DNA from: an uncultured Eubacteriales bacterium | Lineage (GTDB): Bacteria > Bacillota > Clostridia > Oscillospirales > CAG-382 | Direction: 5' to 3' | Length of the DNA stretch: 38,984 nt | Assembly (NCBI GenBank): GCA_900548115.1 | Contig: URJL01000017.1 | Span: 1-38,984, forward strand | Shown here: piece after piece, positions 6,948 through 15,600 of the stretch | Position numbering within the stretch: position 1 is the first letter of the stretch | Layout of the letters: every line of letters starts with the position of its first letter | Program-made: the position numbers and the translations under genes | Notes under the pieces: model-generated | Seen by the model: the letters and a program-made list of their open reading frames with translations, nothing else | Told to the model about the DNA's origin: nothing | Database searches by the model: none

Positions 6948-8094
6948 GGAATCCCTCCGTTTCATTCGTTCGGTTCGTGTTGTCCGCACCGTTCTTTTTG
7001 CCCGTTTCCGACGTGCGCTCGGGTTTATCCAAATTCTCCTCGATCGTCTCGGTGAAACGGCGCAAAGTGGAGACGACCTTGCGGTAATCCATTCGCTTCG
7101 GACCCAAAACGCCGATAACCGCTTCGCTTCCGCCCACGGGGAAGGAGCAAAGCACAAGGCTCGTATCCGAAAGCGCCGTCGATGCGTCGTCGTCGCCGAT
7201 GTAAACGCGCATCCCGTCGCCCGCACGAAGCGGAACAAGACCGGGAACGGCGCTCTTTTCGTCCTGCGGCTCGGAGAGAAGGTTTTTCAGCTCTCCCGCC
7301 TTTTTGTCAAAGACATCCATTAAGGAACGAAGCCGACTCGGCTCGGAAAGCTCGGGATAATCGAGCAGATTGGAAAGCCCGTCGATGTGTACCGTTCCGT
7401 CGGCGTCCTTTTCGGCACAGCGGAAAGCGACGCGGATGATGGGGTTGATCAGCGGCGCAAGCCTTCCCGCCTGCCGCTCGGTCTTCATGATCAGCGGCAC
7501 GGTCACTTTGTCGGGCGTAAGCCCCGCAAGGTTTTCGTTCAGGACGGTTTTTAAAAGCTCGGTCGAATCGCCGGTAAGAAAACAGTCGGTTTTGATGTGT
7601 TCGCTGCGGACTTTGCCCGAGGATAAAATCATCACAAGAAGAAAACTGCTGCTATCGACCGGCACCGCGTCGAAACGTGTGATAAGCTCGGTGTCGTCGT
7701 TTTCGGTGTCCTTCGTAAAGGAAAGGGTCACATAATGCGTCATATCCGACATGATCTTGCTCGCCTTTGAAATGATTTTGTCAAGCTCGGACGTTTTGTA
7801 GCGGACAAGCTCGTTTATGACATTCAGCTCCTCCATCGTCAGGCGGTAGCTCTCCATCAGTTCGTCCACATAAAGACGGTACGCATTGCCCGAAGGAACG
7901 CGCCCCGCCGAGGTGTGCGGCTTGTCGAGATAGCCCATTTCCTCCAGTTCCGACATCTCGTTTCGGATGGTGGCGGGGGAAAGGGAAATGTTGCCGTAGG
8001 AAGTGAGATATTTGGAACCGACCGGCTCGCCCGACGCAATGTACGCGTCGATGACCGACTTTAAAATCTTCTTTTTCCGCTCGTTCAATTCCAC
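6931..8094 (-). CDS. hrcA: heat-inducible repressor HrcA
   Basis: The 387-aa repressor binds CIRCE and is kept active by GroE chaperonins. The N-terminal winged helix (residues 1-75) includes KYLTSYGNISLSPATIRNEMSELEEMGYLDKPHTSAGRVPS-type signature residues, followed by the GAF-like core. The C-terminal 30 residues are polar and low in complexity. The start codon is GTG (8094-8092), 9 nt after AAGGAG at 8109-8104. It is the first gene of the operon, directly behind CIRCE, so it controls its own synthesis. Confidence 0.96.
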   Translation of the reverse strand: MELNERKKKILKSVIDAYIASGEPVGSKYLTSYGNISLSPATIRNEMSELEEMGYLDKPHTSAGRVPSGNAYRLYVDELMESYRLTMEELNVINELVRYKTSELDKIISKASKIMSDMTHYVTLSFTKDTENDDTELITRFDAVPVDSSSFLLVMILSSGKVRSEHIKTDCFLTGDSTELLKTVLNENLAGLTPDKVTVPLIMKTERQAGRLAPLINPIIRVAFRCAEKDADGTVHIDGLSNLLDYPELSEPSRLRSLMDVFDKKAGELKNLLSEPQDEKSAVPGLVPLRAGDGMRVYIGDDDASTALSDTSLVLCSFPVGGSEAVIGVLGPKRMDYRKVVSTLRRFTETIEENLDKPERTSETGKKNGADNTNRTNETEGFHDNQG

Positions 8095-8133
8095 AGCCGC
8101 TCACTCCTTTTTCACGGATTTTTGTTTTTGGAA

Positions 8134-8160
8134 TTAGCACTCGAAGCCATCGACTGCTAA
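8134..8160. promoter_or_regulatory. CIRCE operator
   Basis: TTAGCACTC, 9 bp, GACTGCTAA. The left arm is the exact CIRCE consensus and the right arm has one substitution from GAGTGCTAA. It lies between the promoter and the hrcA ribosome binding site. Confidence 0.93.
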
Positions 8161-8167
8161 CAATGAT

Positions 8168-8196
8168 AATGTACCACGCTTTTCTTCTTTTGTCAA
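8168..8196 (-). promoter_or_regulatory. promoter of hrcA-grpE-dnaK-dnaJ
   Basis: On the minus strand a perfect TTGACA (8196-8191), a 17-bp spacer and TACATT (8173-8168). Transcription would start at about 8161, at the edge of CIRCE, the classical arrangement for HrcA control. Confidence 0.85.
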
Positions 8197-8400
8197 TAGG
8201 TCGCGCGGGAATTTTTGTTAATATTTTGTGAACACGCAGCAACCGAGCGAGCTCTCTTCGGATCGGTTGTAAACTATGGCAGATTTATACAATTTGCAGG
8301 TGTTCTTTTTTGACAATTTTCACAAAATGCGAATTTTTTCGCGAATGCTTACAAAATAAACGGTTATTTGTCCCGTATAATTCCCATTTGTCCCATATCC

Positions 8401-8429
8401 GTGACAAGCCGAATTTCGGTTGCTATAAT
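8401..8429 (+). promoter_or_regulatory. promoter of the acidic lipoprotein gene
   Basis: GTGACA (8401-8406), a 17-bp spacer and perfect TATAAT (8424-8429). It is a strong sigma-A promoter about 87 nt upstream of the start codon. The sequence between 8197 and 8400 is AT-rich, with no gene recognised. Confidence 0.75.
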
Positions 8430-8515
8430 AACGCTTGCGCGCCGTAAAGCTGCTTTGTTGTGTGCGGTTTTTCGGCTGAAAAGTTTATTTTTCAATTTTT
8501 TGGAGGATTCAGATC

Positions 8516-8773
8516 ATGAAAAAGTTTCTTGCACTTGCACTTGCAGCGCTCGTTCTGACTGCTGTAACCGCTTGCACCAATAAGCCCGTCGAAAAGAACG
8601 GCGACGACGATGTTAAGACCAACGTTGAAGGAGAGAACGTCGAAAACGAGGATAATTCCGAGGACAAAGAGGCAAATACCGACGCAGACGCCGATGCAGA
8701 CGCTGATGCAGACGCAAACGCTGATGCAGACGCAGCAGCCGAAGACGATACTGAAGACGAAGTAGCCGGCTAA
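8516..8773 (+). CDS. small acidic lipoprotein with Asp-Ala repeats
   Basis: This 85-aa precursor has a typical lipoprotein signal (MKKFLALALAALVLTAVTAC), so Cys20 would be the lipidated residue and the mature part about 66 aa. The rest is extremely acidic: Glu/Asp/Asn-rich, then an (Asp-Ala) dipeptide run from a GAYGCH hexanucleotide repeat (about 8680-8740). No enzyme domain is present. It is monocistronic: strong promoter, GGAGG ribosome binding site at 8502-8506, strong terminator. Cation binding or surface charge are possible roles, but the function is unknown. Repeat number is likely variable between strains. Confidence 0.75.
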   Translation: MKKFLALALAALVLTAVTACTNKPVEKNGDDDVKTNVEGENVENEDNSEDKEANTDADADADADADANADADAAAEDDTEDEVAG

Positions 8774-8801
8774 TTTTCCTACATTCTTACATAGAGTGGA
8801 C

Positions 8802-8842
8802 AAAAGTCCCGCGCCGTATGCATACGGCGCGGGACTTTTTTT
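8802..8842 (+). terminator. terminator of the lipoprotein gene
   Basis: A perfect stem of GTCCCGCGCCGTATG and its complement, a minimal loop, then seven T (8836-8842). The A-run on the 5' side makes it usable from the minus strand as well. Confidence 0.92.
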
Positions 8843-8893
8843 CTGTTCATCCGTTCCGCTTAAAAAAAGTCCGCGTCTTTGCGGCGCAGCGAG

Positions 8894-8922
8894 AGAAAGG
8901 CATCCGAGGATGCCTTTCTTTT
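8894..8922 (+). terminator. second hairpin, possible back-up terminator
   Basis: AGAAAGGCATCC is followed after GA by its exact complement, then TTTT. The stem is strong but the T-run is short, so termination efficiency is uncertain. Confidence 0.4.
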
Positions 8923-8928
8923 CAAACA

Positions 8929-9052
8929 GCCTGCACTTGCCGATCACGTTATCGGCAGAACTCCCGCCTCACAGCGTACCTTCGACCGTGCGCGGTCCGT
9001 TCGGCAAAAGCGGTGCGATACGCCGCGACGGCGGACAGACCGTGTGCAGGCG
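8929..9052. other. structured noncoding stretch, possible RNA
   Basis: GCCTGCAC (8929-8936) pairs with GTGCAGGC (9045-9052) and closes 124 nt containing three further hairpins: 8938-8957 (7 bp), 8984-8997 (GACCG/CGGTC) and 9011-9027 (GCGGTG/CGCCGC). No riboswitch or SRP, 6S or RNase P signature was recognised. The strand is undecided. It lies in the 300-bp gene-free gap between two terminator hairpins and the cupin gene. Confidence 0.3.
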
Positions 9053-9145
9053 CAGACGGTGATACGGCTCGTTTTTACCGGGACGCCGGATCCAAAGTGC
9101 CTTTTCGTCCGTTATAAAAACTCCTTTTATAGTATGCTTTCCGTT

Positions 9146-9493
9146 TTATGCGTACACGATGAGCGCGACGAGAAGAACGTCTTCGCCGCTCTCGTTGCAG
9201 ATCGCGTGTCCCGTACCGGCGGGGGTGATTGTCACGTCGCCCGCGACAACCGTTTTTTCCTCGTCGCCGTCGGTATAGACCGCCGTGCCCTTTAAGATAT
9301 AAAACAGCTCGCTGTCCTTTTCGTGAACATGATAGCCGATTCCGCAGCCGGGGGCAAGACGGATGGTTCCGAAAAGTCTGCCCTTGTCGTAAAGCTCTTT
9401 TTCGGTGACGAAATTGGTGACCTCGACCGTGCCGTCTCCTCCGCGCATGTGCTCGCGAAGCTCGGGGGTGAATTCCTCTTTTCTCTTAATCAT
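9146..9493 (-). CDS. single-domain cupin protein
   Basis: The 115-aa protein is a cupin_2 family beta-barrel. Motif 1 is visible as GIGYHVHEKDSELFYILKG (metal-ligand His, His and Glu) and motif 2 as PAGTGHAICNESGED (His). The ligand set for a mononuclear metal is therefore complete. Such stand-alone cupins include sugar isomerases, dioxygenase-like proteins and small-molecule binders, and the substrate cannot be told. AAGGAAAAATT precedes the ATG. It is transcribed divergently from the alcohol dehydrogenase gene, with 118 bp between them. Confidence 0.85.
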   Translation of the reverse strand: MIKRKEEFTPELREHMRGGDGTVEVTNFVTEKELYDKGRLFGTIRLAPGCGIGYHVHEKDSELFYILKGTAVYTDGDEEKTVVAGDVTITPAGTGHAICNESGEDVLLVALIVYA

Positions 9494-9611
9494 AATTTTT
9501 CCTTTCCGCGCCCTCGGCGCTCTTGTATTTTTTGTTGTTTTCGTATATAATTATAGTAATTGGACGGTAATTATAAGGATAAGGAACAACAAGAAAGCGA
9601 AGTGTAATCTT

Positions 9612-10715
9612 ATGAAGCTTGATTTTACTCTGCCCACCCGCCTTTTTACGGGCAAAGGCTGTTTTAAAGAAAACGCCGCGTCTCTTACCGCGCTCGGGAA
9701 AAAGGCGCTGATCGTAACGGGACGCACCTCCGCTGTCAAAAGCGGAGCGCTCGACGACGTAAAGGACGCTCTTTCCTCGGTCGGCATCTCCTATGCTCTT
9801 TTCGACAAAATCGAACAAAACCCGACTTTTTCCTCCTGCAAGGAGGCGTCGCTTGCCGCCCTGCGCGAGGGCGCCGATTTTGTTCTCGGCATCGGCGGCG
9901 GCTCGCCCCTTGACGCGGCAAAGGCGATCGCGGTGCTGGCGACCGACGAAAAGATGACAAGCACCGAAATGTATGCCTTTTCCGGGAAAACGCCGCCCCT
10001 TCCGATCGTTGCGGTCGGCACGACGGCGGGAACGGGAAGCGAAGTGACGCCGGTCGCGGTCATCACGACCGACGGGCTGAAAAAGAGTCTGCGCCACAAC
10101 CTTTTGTTCCCCGCTTTTTCCTTCGGCGACCCGACGTACACGCTGTCGCTGCCCCTCTCCTTTACCCGCTCCACGGCGATTGACGCGCTGGCGCACTGTA
10201 TCGAAAGCTATTTCAACCGCACGGCAAACGACGTTTCCCGTCTTTTTGCCCTGCGCGGCGTCTCGATTCTTCTCTCGGCACTGCCGAAGCTCGGGGGCGA
10301 TGAGCCGATCGCGTACGAAACGCGCGAGGAACTGTACATCGCGTCGCTTTACGGCGGTCTTGCCATCAGCGTCACGGGAACGGCGTTTCCGCATGCCATG
10401 AGCTATTTTCTCTCGGAAAAATACGGCGTTGCGCACGGAACGGCTTGCGGCGCGTATCTGCCCGCTTTTCTCCGCTATAACGAAAAAGAAGTCCCCACAC
10501 CGTATCGTGAATTTTGCGCAAGGCTCGGGACGGATACCGACGCGCTCTGCGCGCTTATCCGCGAGAACTCGAAAAAGCCCGACATTACGCTCTCGCAAGA
10601 GGAAATTTCCGCGCTTCTCCCGCGCTATCACGGCAACGGAAGCTTTAAAAAGTGCTTCGGCAACGCCGATGAGACGCTTGCAAAGGAGCTTTTGGAAGCC
10701 CTTTTCGCAAAATAA
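9612..10715 (+). CDS. iron-containing alcohol dehydrogenase family protein
   Basis: This 367-aa group III (Fe-ADH) enzyme is an NAD(P)-dependent oxidoreductase for alcohols/aldehydes. The nucleotide-binding GIGGGSPLDAAKAIA is at about 95-110, followed by GTTAGTGSEVTP. The metal-binding Asp/His set is carried by STAIDALAHCIESYFN, PHAMSYF and GVAHGTACGAYLPAFLRYN. Length is normal for the family. The ATG at 9612 opens the family N-terminus (LPTRLFTGKGC), but the ribosome binding site is weak and distant (AAGGA near 9585-9590), which suggests modest translation. The substrate is unknown. Confidence 0.9.
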   Translation: MKLDFTLPTRLFTGKGCFKENAASLTALGKKALIVTGRTSAVKSGALDDVKDALSSVGISYALFDKIEQNPTFSSCKEASLAALREGADFVLGIGGGSPLDAAKAIAVLATDEKMTSTEMYAFSGKTPPLPIVAVGTTAGTGSEVTPVAVITTDGLKKSLRHNLLFPAFSFGDPTYTLSLPLSFTRSTAIDALAHCIESYFNRTANDVSRLFALRGVSILLSALPKLGGDEPIAYETREELYIASLYGGLAISVTGTAFPHAMSYFLSEKYGVAHGTACGAYLPAFLRYNEKEVPTPYREFCARLGTDTDALCALIRENSKKPDITLSQEEISALLPRYHGNGSFKKCFGNADETLAKELLEALFAK

Positions 10716-10809
10716 AGCGGCATAAACTTTTTTCATCGTATATCGTAATCGTATCACACCTTCCCCCGCAAGTCAACCCCGATTTTCCCGTCGAAGGAGG
10801 ATTTTTTCC

Positions 10810-11700
10810 ATGCATTTTTCGCTTCCCGAAAACACCGTTTTTCAAAACTTCGAGCTTTCCGCCGTTTCGTCCATGCGAACGGGCGGAAGAGCGGCATATG
10901 CGCTGTTTCCCGAGAACAAAGAAATGCTGAAAGACGCTTTTTTCGAGGCGAAAGAAAGCGGGCTTTCGGTCGTTTTGGCGGGGGGAACCTCCAATCTGCT
11001 CTTCCCCGACGACGCGTCGCGCCTGTGCGTCATTTTTACCAAGAGAATGACCTCTCCGCTCACGTTTGACCGAACGCTTGTCACGGCGGGCTGCGGCGTT
11101 ATGCTTCCGTATCTTTCGAAAGAAGCGGCAAAGCGCGGGCTTTCGGGGCTGGAATTTGCCTGCGGCATACCCGGAACGGTCGGCGGCGCGCTCTTTATGA
11201 ACGCGGGCGCATACGGCGGCGAAACGGGGCAGATCGTAAAGGACGTGACGGTGCTTTCGAAAAAAGACGGGACGTTTTCGCGCCTTTCGGCTTCCGACTG
11301 CGCGTTTTCCTACCGTCACACGATCTTTTCGGAAAACCGCGATCTCTGCGCCGTCGAGGCGACCTTTTCCTTGCGCGAGGGAAACGAAGAGGAAATTACG
11401 GCGCGCTGCCGCGAGCTTCTCGCTTCGCGGCGCGAAAAACAGCCGCTCGAATATCCGAGCTGCGGCTCGACCTTCAAGCGCCCCGAAGGACATTTTGCGG
11501 GCAAGCTCATCGAGGACTGCGGGCTGAAAGGCTTTTCGATCGGCGGCGCAAGCGTTTCCGAAAAGCATGCGGGCTTTCTCATCAACCGCGGCGGCGCGAC
11601 GAGCGGCGATGTGCTTTCGCTCATCCGCGCGGTGCGCGAACACGTTTTTGAAAAAACGGGGGTCATGCTCGAACCCGAAGTCGAGATCATAAAGGGATAA
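10810..11700 (+). CDS. murB: UDP-N-acetylenolpyruvoylglucosamine reductase
   Basis: This 296-aa FAD enzyme reduces the enolpyruvyl group to give UDP-N-acetylmuramate, the second committed step of peptidoglycan precursor synthesis. Visible are SMRTGGRAAY and LAGGTSNLL (FAD domain), GIPGTVGGALFMNAGAYGGE, the PSCGSTFKRP segment with the catalytic Ser, and the C-terminal EPEVEII with the catalytic Glu. AAGGAGG precedes the start by 9 nt. It heads a same-strand run with whiA (26 bp downstream) and dnaE. Confidence 0.97.
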   Translation: MHFSLPENTVFQNFELSAVSSMRTGGRAAYALFPENKEMLKDAFFEAKESGLSVVLAGGTSNLLFPDDASRLCVIFTKRMTSPLTFDRTLVTAGCGVMLPYLSKEAAKRGLSGLEFACGIPGTVGGALFMNAGAYGGETGQIVKDVTVLSKKDGTFSRLSASDCAFSYRHTIFSENRDLCAVEATFSLREGNEEEITARCRELLASRREKQPLEYPSCGSTFKRPEGHFAGKLIEDCGLKGFSIGGASVSEKHAGFLINRGGATSGDVLSLIRAVREHVFEKTGVMLEPEVEIIKG

Positions 11701-11726
11701 ATCCGAAAAAACGCAGGAAAACGACC

Positions 11727-12629
11727 ATGAATAAAAACGAACGTACTTTTAATCAGAATACAAAAAACGCTGTGCTTTCCGAAAAGCTTCCGAAAAAATG
11801 CTGCAAGGCGGCGCATCTTTTCGGACTTTTGCTCTTCGGTCAGGCGTTCACTTTCCGCGAAATACGCCACGTCACCGAAAACGAAGCGATCACCGAGCGC
11901 ATTGTCCGTCTGATCGGGAATCTTTTTGCGCTCGACGTTTCGGGCGGCGTCGAAAAGCTTTCGAGCCAATATAAGCTGACGATACGCGGCGAGGAAGCGG
12001 AAAAGATCGTCTCGTATTTCGTCCCGTCCGACGCGCGCACTGCCTACGGTATCCGCGAAGAGCTTTTTCGCTGCGACCGCTGCAGGATCGAATTTTTAAA
12101 GGGCGCGTTTTTATCGTGCGGCAACATCAGCGACCCCGAAAAAAGCTATCATCTCGAAATGACCGTCGCATATTTCAATCTTTCGCGCGAGCTTCTTTTG
12201 TTTTTGAAAAATTTAAATCTCCCCGCAAAATACACCAAGCGCGGCTCGCATTACGTCGTGTATTACAAAGACAGCGAGACCATCGCCGATTTTCTCGGAA
12301 CGATCGGCGCGGTTCAGGAGAATCTCGGCGTTTACAACACCCTTGCGACCAAAGATCTGCGCAACCGCATCAACCGCCTGAACAACTGCGACACCGCCAA
12401 TCTGCAAAAGCACATCTCCGCCGTGGCAAAGCAGTCGGAGGCGATCGAAGCCTTAAAGGCGCGCGGCGAGTGGGACGGGCTTTCCGAGGAGCTTCGGTAT
12501 ACCGCCGCACTGCGGCTCGAAAACCCCGAGCTTTCGCTCGGCGAGCTTGCCGAAAAGCATACGCCGCCCGTGACGAAATCCTGCGTCAACCGAAGATTAA
12601 ACCGCCTTATCGCCCTTTCGAAGGAATAA
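11727..12629 (+). CDS. whiA: DNA-binding protein WhiA
   Basis: The 300-aa protein has the WhiA arrangement: an N-terminal LAGLIDADG-homing-endonuclease-like fold (FLKGAFLSCGNISDPEKSYHLE region) without nuclease activity in characterised members. A C-terminal helix-turn-helix (LRYTAALRLENPELSLGELAE..VTKSCVNRRLNRL) follows. WhiA controls cell-division and sporulation genes in actinobacteria and influences division and chromosome segregation in Bacillus. It usually follows rapZ and yvcK. Here it sits directly between murB and dnaE, 26 bp after murB. Confidence 0.95.
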   Translation: MNKNERTFNQNTKNAVLSEKLPKKCCKAAHLFGLLLFGQAFTFREIRHVTENEAITERIVRLIGNLFALDVSGGVEKLSSQYKLTIRGEEAEKIVSYFVPSDARTAYGIREELFRCDRCRIEFLKGAFLSCGNISDPEKSYHLEMTVAYFNLSRELLLFLKNLNLPAKYTKRGSHYVVYYKDSETIADFLGTIGAVQENLGVYNTLATKDLRNRINRLNNCDTANLQKHISAVAKQSEAIEALKARGEWDGLSEELRYTAALRLENPELSLGELAEKHTPPVTKSCVNRRLNRLIALSKE

Positions 12630-12693
12630 AGCGCGCGGAAAGTTGGGACGCGAAAACACAAAGGAGAAAGAAAAGCGATCAAAAGAGGTTTTT

Positions 12694-15600
12694 ATGGACT
12701 TTGTACATCTGCATCTCCACACCGAATACAGCCTTTTGGACGGCGCGTGCCGCATAAAGGAACTGCCCGCCCATCTTAAAAGCATCGGGCAGAGCGCCTG
12801 TGCCGTGACCGATCACGGCGTAATGTACGGCGCGGTGGAATTTTTCCGCGAATGCGAAAAGGTCGGTGTAAAACCGATCATCGGCTGCGAGATCTATCTT
12901 GCGCCGAACAGCCGCTTCGACAAGGAAAAAAAGGATTCCGACTACAGCCATCTTGTTCTTCTGTGCGAAAACGAAACGGGCTACCGCAATCTGATCCATA
13001 TCGTGTCGACCGCCTTTATCGAGGGCTTTTATGCGAAGCCCCGCGCGGACATCGAGCTTCTGCGCGAACACAGCGAGGGGCTGATCGCCCTTTCCGCCTG
13101 TCTTTCGGGGCGCATTCCGAAATGCATCCTGCGCGACGATTTTGACGGCGCTCTGCGCGAAGCGCTTTTGATGCGGGATATTTTCGGGGAGGGCAATTTT
13201 TTTCTCGAGCTTCAGGATCACGGCATTCCCGATCAGAAGCGTGTAAACCTCGCCCTGCGCCGCATTTCGCGTGAGACGGGCATTCCGCTCGTCGCGACCA
13301 ACGACGCGCATTATATCAAAAAAGAAGATGCCGAGGCGCAAAAAACGCTTCTCTGCATCCAGACCGCCACGCGTCTTGATGAGGAAAGCGGCGTCGGCTT
13401 CCCGACCGAGGAGTTTTACGTCAAAAGCGGCGAGGAAATGTACGCACTCTTTTCGGACACGCCCGAAGCGCTTGAAAACACCGCAAAAATCGCCTCCCGC
13501 TGTAGTTTCCGCTTTGATTTTTCAAAGCTTTATCTTCCCGCCTTCACCCCGCCCGACGGACTTTCGTCGAAAGAGTATCTTTATAAGCTGACTTACGAGG
13601 GACTGGATCGGCGCATTGCCGAGGCGGCGGAGCAGGGGATCGCACTTCCCCGCGAAGAATACGCCGCGCGCATCGAATACGAGCTTTCGGTCGTTTGCGA
13701 AATGGGATACGCCGAATATTATCTCATCGTGCGCGATTTTGTTCACTTTGCCAAGACAAACGGTATTCCCGTCGGTCCCGGGCGCGGCTCGGGCGCGGGC
13801 AGTCTTGCCGCCTTTTGTCTCGGGATCACCGACGTCGATTCGATCAAATACAACCTCCTTTTCGAGCGCTTTCTGAACCCCGAGCGCGTCAGCATGCCCG
13901 ACTTTGACATCGACTTTTCCGATGAGCGGCGGGGCGAGGTCATCGACTATGTGGCGCGGAAATACGGCGCCGATCACGTCTCGCAGATCGTCACCTTCGG
14001 AACGCTCAAGGCGCGCGCCGTCCTTCGCGACGTGGGGCGGGTCATGGGCTTTACCTTTGCCGAGACCGACGCGGTGGCAAAGCTGGTGCCGCAGTCGCTC
14101 GATATGACCATCGACACGGCGCTTTCGCACTCGCTCGAGCTTACGCGCCTGTATAACGAGGATTACAAGGTCAAAAAGCTCATCGACCTTTCGCGCAGAC
14201 TGGAGGGAATGCCCCGCCATGCGTCGATGCATGCGGCGGGCGTCGTCATTACCGATAAGCCCGTCATGCATTATGTTCCGCTCGCCCTCAATCACGATTC
14301 GGTCGTGACGCAATATACCATGCTGGATGTGGCGGATCTGGGACTGCTCAAGATCGACTTTCTGGGGCTGAAATATCTTACCATTATCGACCACGCCGAA
14401 AAGGACGTGCGCAAAAAAATTCCCGATTTCGACATTACGCGCGTCTCGCTTTCGGACCACAAAACCTATACTCTTTTGTCCGAGGGCAGCACCGAGGGCG
14501 TTTTTCAGCTGGAATCGGCGGGTATGCGCAATCTTCTGCGCCGTATGCAGCCGCGCACCATCGAGGACATCACCGCCGCCATTTCGCTTTACCGCCCGGG
14601 ACCTATGGATTCGATCCCGAAATTTCTGAATAACCGCCGCCACCCCGAAAGCATCCGCTATGCCGACGAGCGTCTTGCGGATATTCTGTCGGTCACAAAC
14701 GGCTGTATCGTTTATCAGGAGCAGGTCATGCAGATCTGCCGCACGCTTGCGGGGTACACCTTCGGCGGCGCGGACATTGTGCGCCGCGCCATGGCGAAGA
14801 AAAAGACCGAAGCCATGGAAAAAGAGCGCGTCCATTTCATCGAGGGCGCGGTGCAAAACGGCGTCGGGCGCGCGGTCGCCGAGGAAATTTTTGCGGACAT
14901 GGCGGATTTTGCAAAATACGCCTTTAACAAATCCCACGCCGCGTCGTATGCCTTTCTCGCCTATCGGACCGCGTATTTAAAGGCGCATTTTCCGAAGGAA
15001 TATCTTGCGTCGATCCTCTCGGTCTATCTGGAGAGCGAGGGCAAATTAAATCTTTATATCGCCGAGTGCAAAAAGCAGAACATCGCCGTTCTGCCCCCCG
15101 ACATCAACCGCTCGGGCGCGGATTTTACTGTCGAGGAGACGGGTATCCGCTTCGGCTTTCGCGCTATTAAAAACGTCGGCGTGACGCTGATCCGCGAGCT
15201 GATCGCCGAGCGCGAAAAGAACGGAAATTTCAAGAGCTTTGAAGATTTTCTTCTGCGCATGCCCGACATCAACAAAAGAATGCTCGAAAGCCTTATCAAA
15301 TGCGGCGTGTTCGATTCCTTCGGCATCGCGCGCGCACGGCTTTTGTCGGTCTTTGAGTCGGCGCTCGACACGGTGACGCGCCGCATGCGTTCGCAGATCA
15401 CGGGTCAGACCGACCTTTTCTCGTCGGGCGATGAGGAGGGCGAGCTTGCCCTTTCGATCGAATATCCCGAAATTCCCGAGCTTACGCGCAAAGAGCTTTT
15501 GGTCATGGAGCGCGAAACGGCGGGCATTTATCTTTCGGGACATCCGCTTCTCGATTATACCGAGGCGGCGCAGAATCTCGGCACCGTGCCGATCGGCGAG

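Noticed and set aside
8929..9052. 6S RNA, SRP RNA or cobalamin riboswitch
   Set aside because: None of the conserved sequence boxes of these RNAs could be found; only base pairing is visible.
12643..12693. TTG start for dnaE
   Set aside because: The 17 extra residues are not part of the PHP domain, and the ATG at 12694 has a ribosome binding site and the normal family start.
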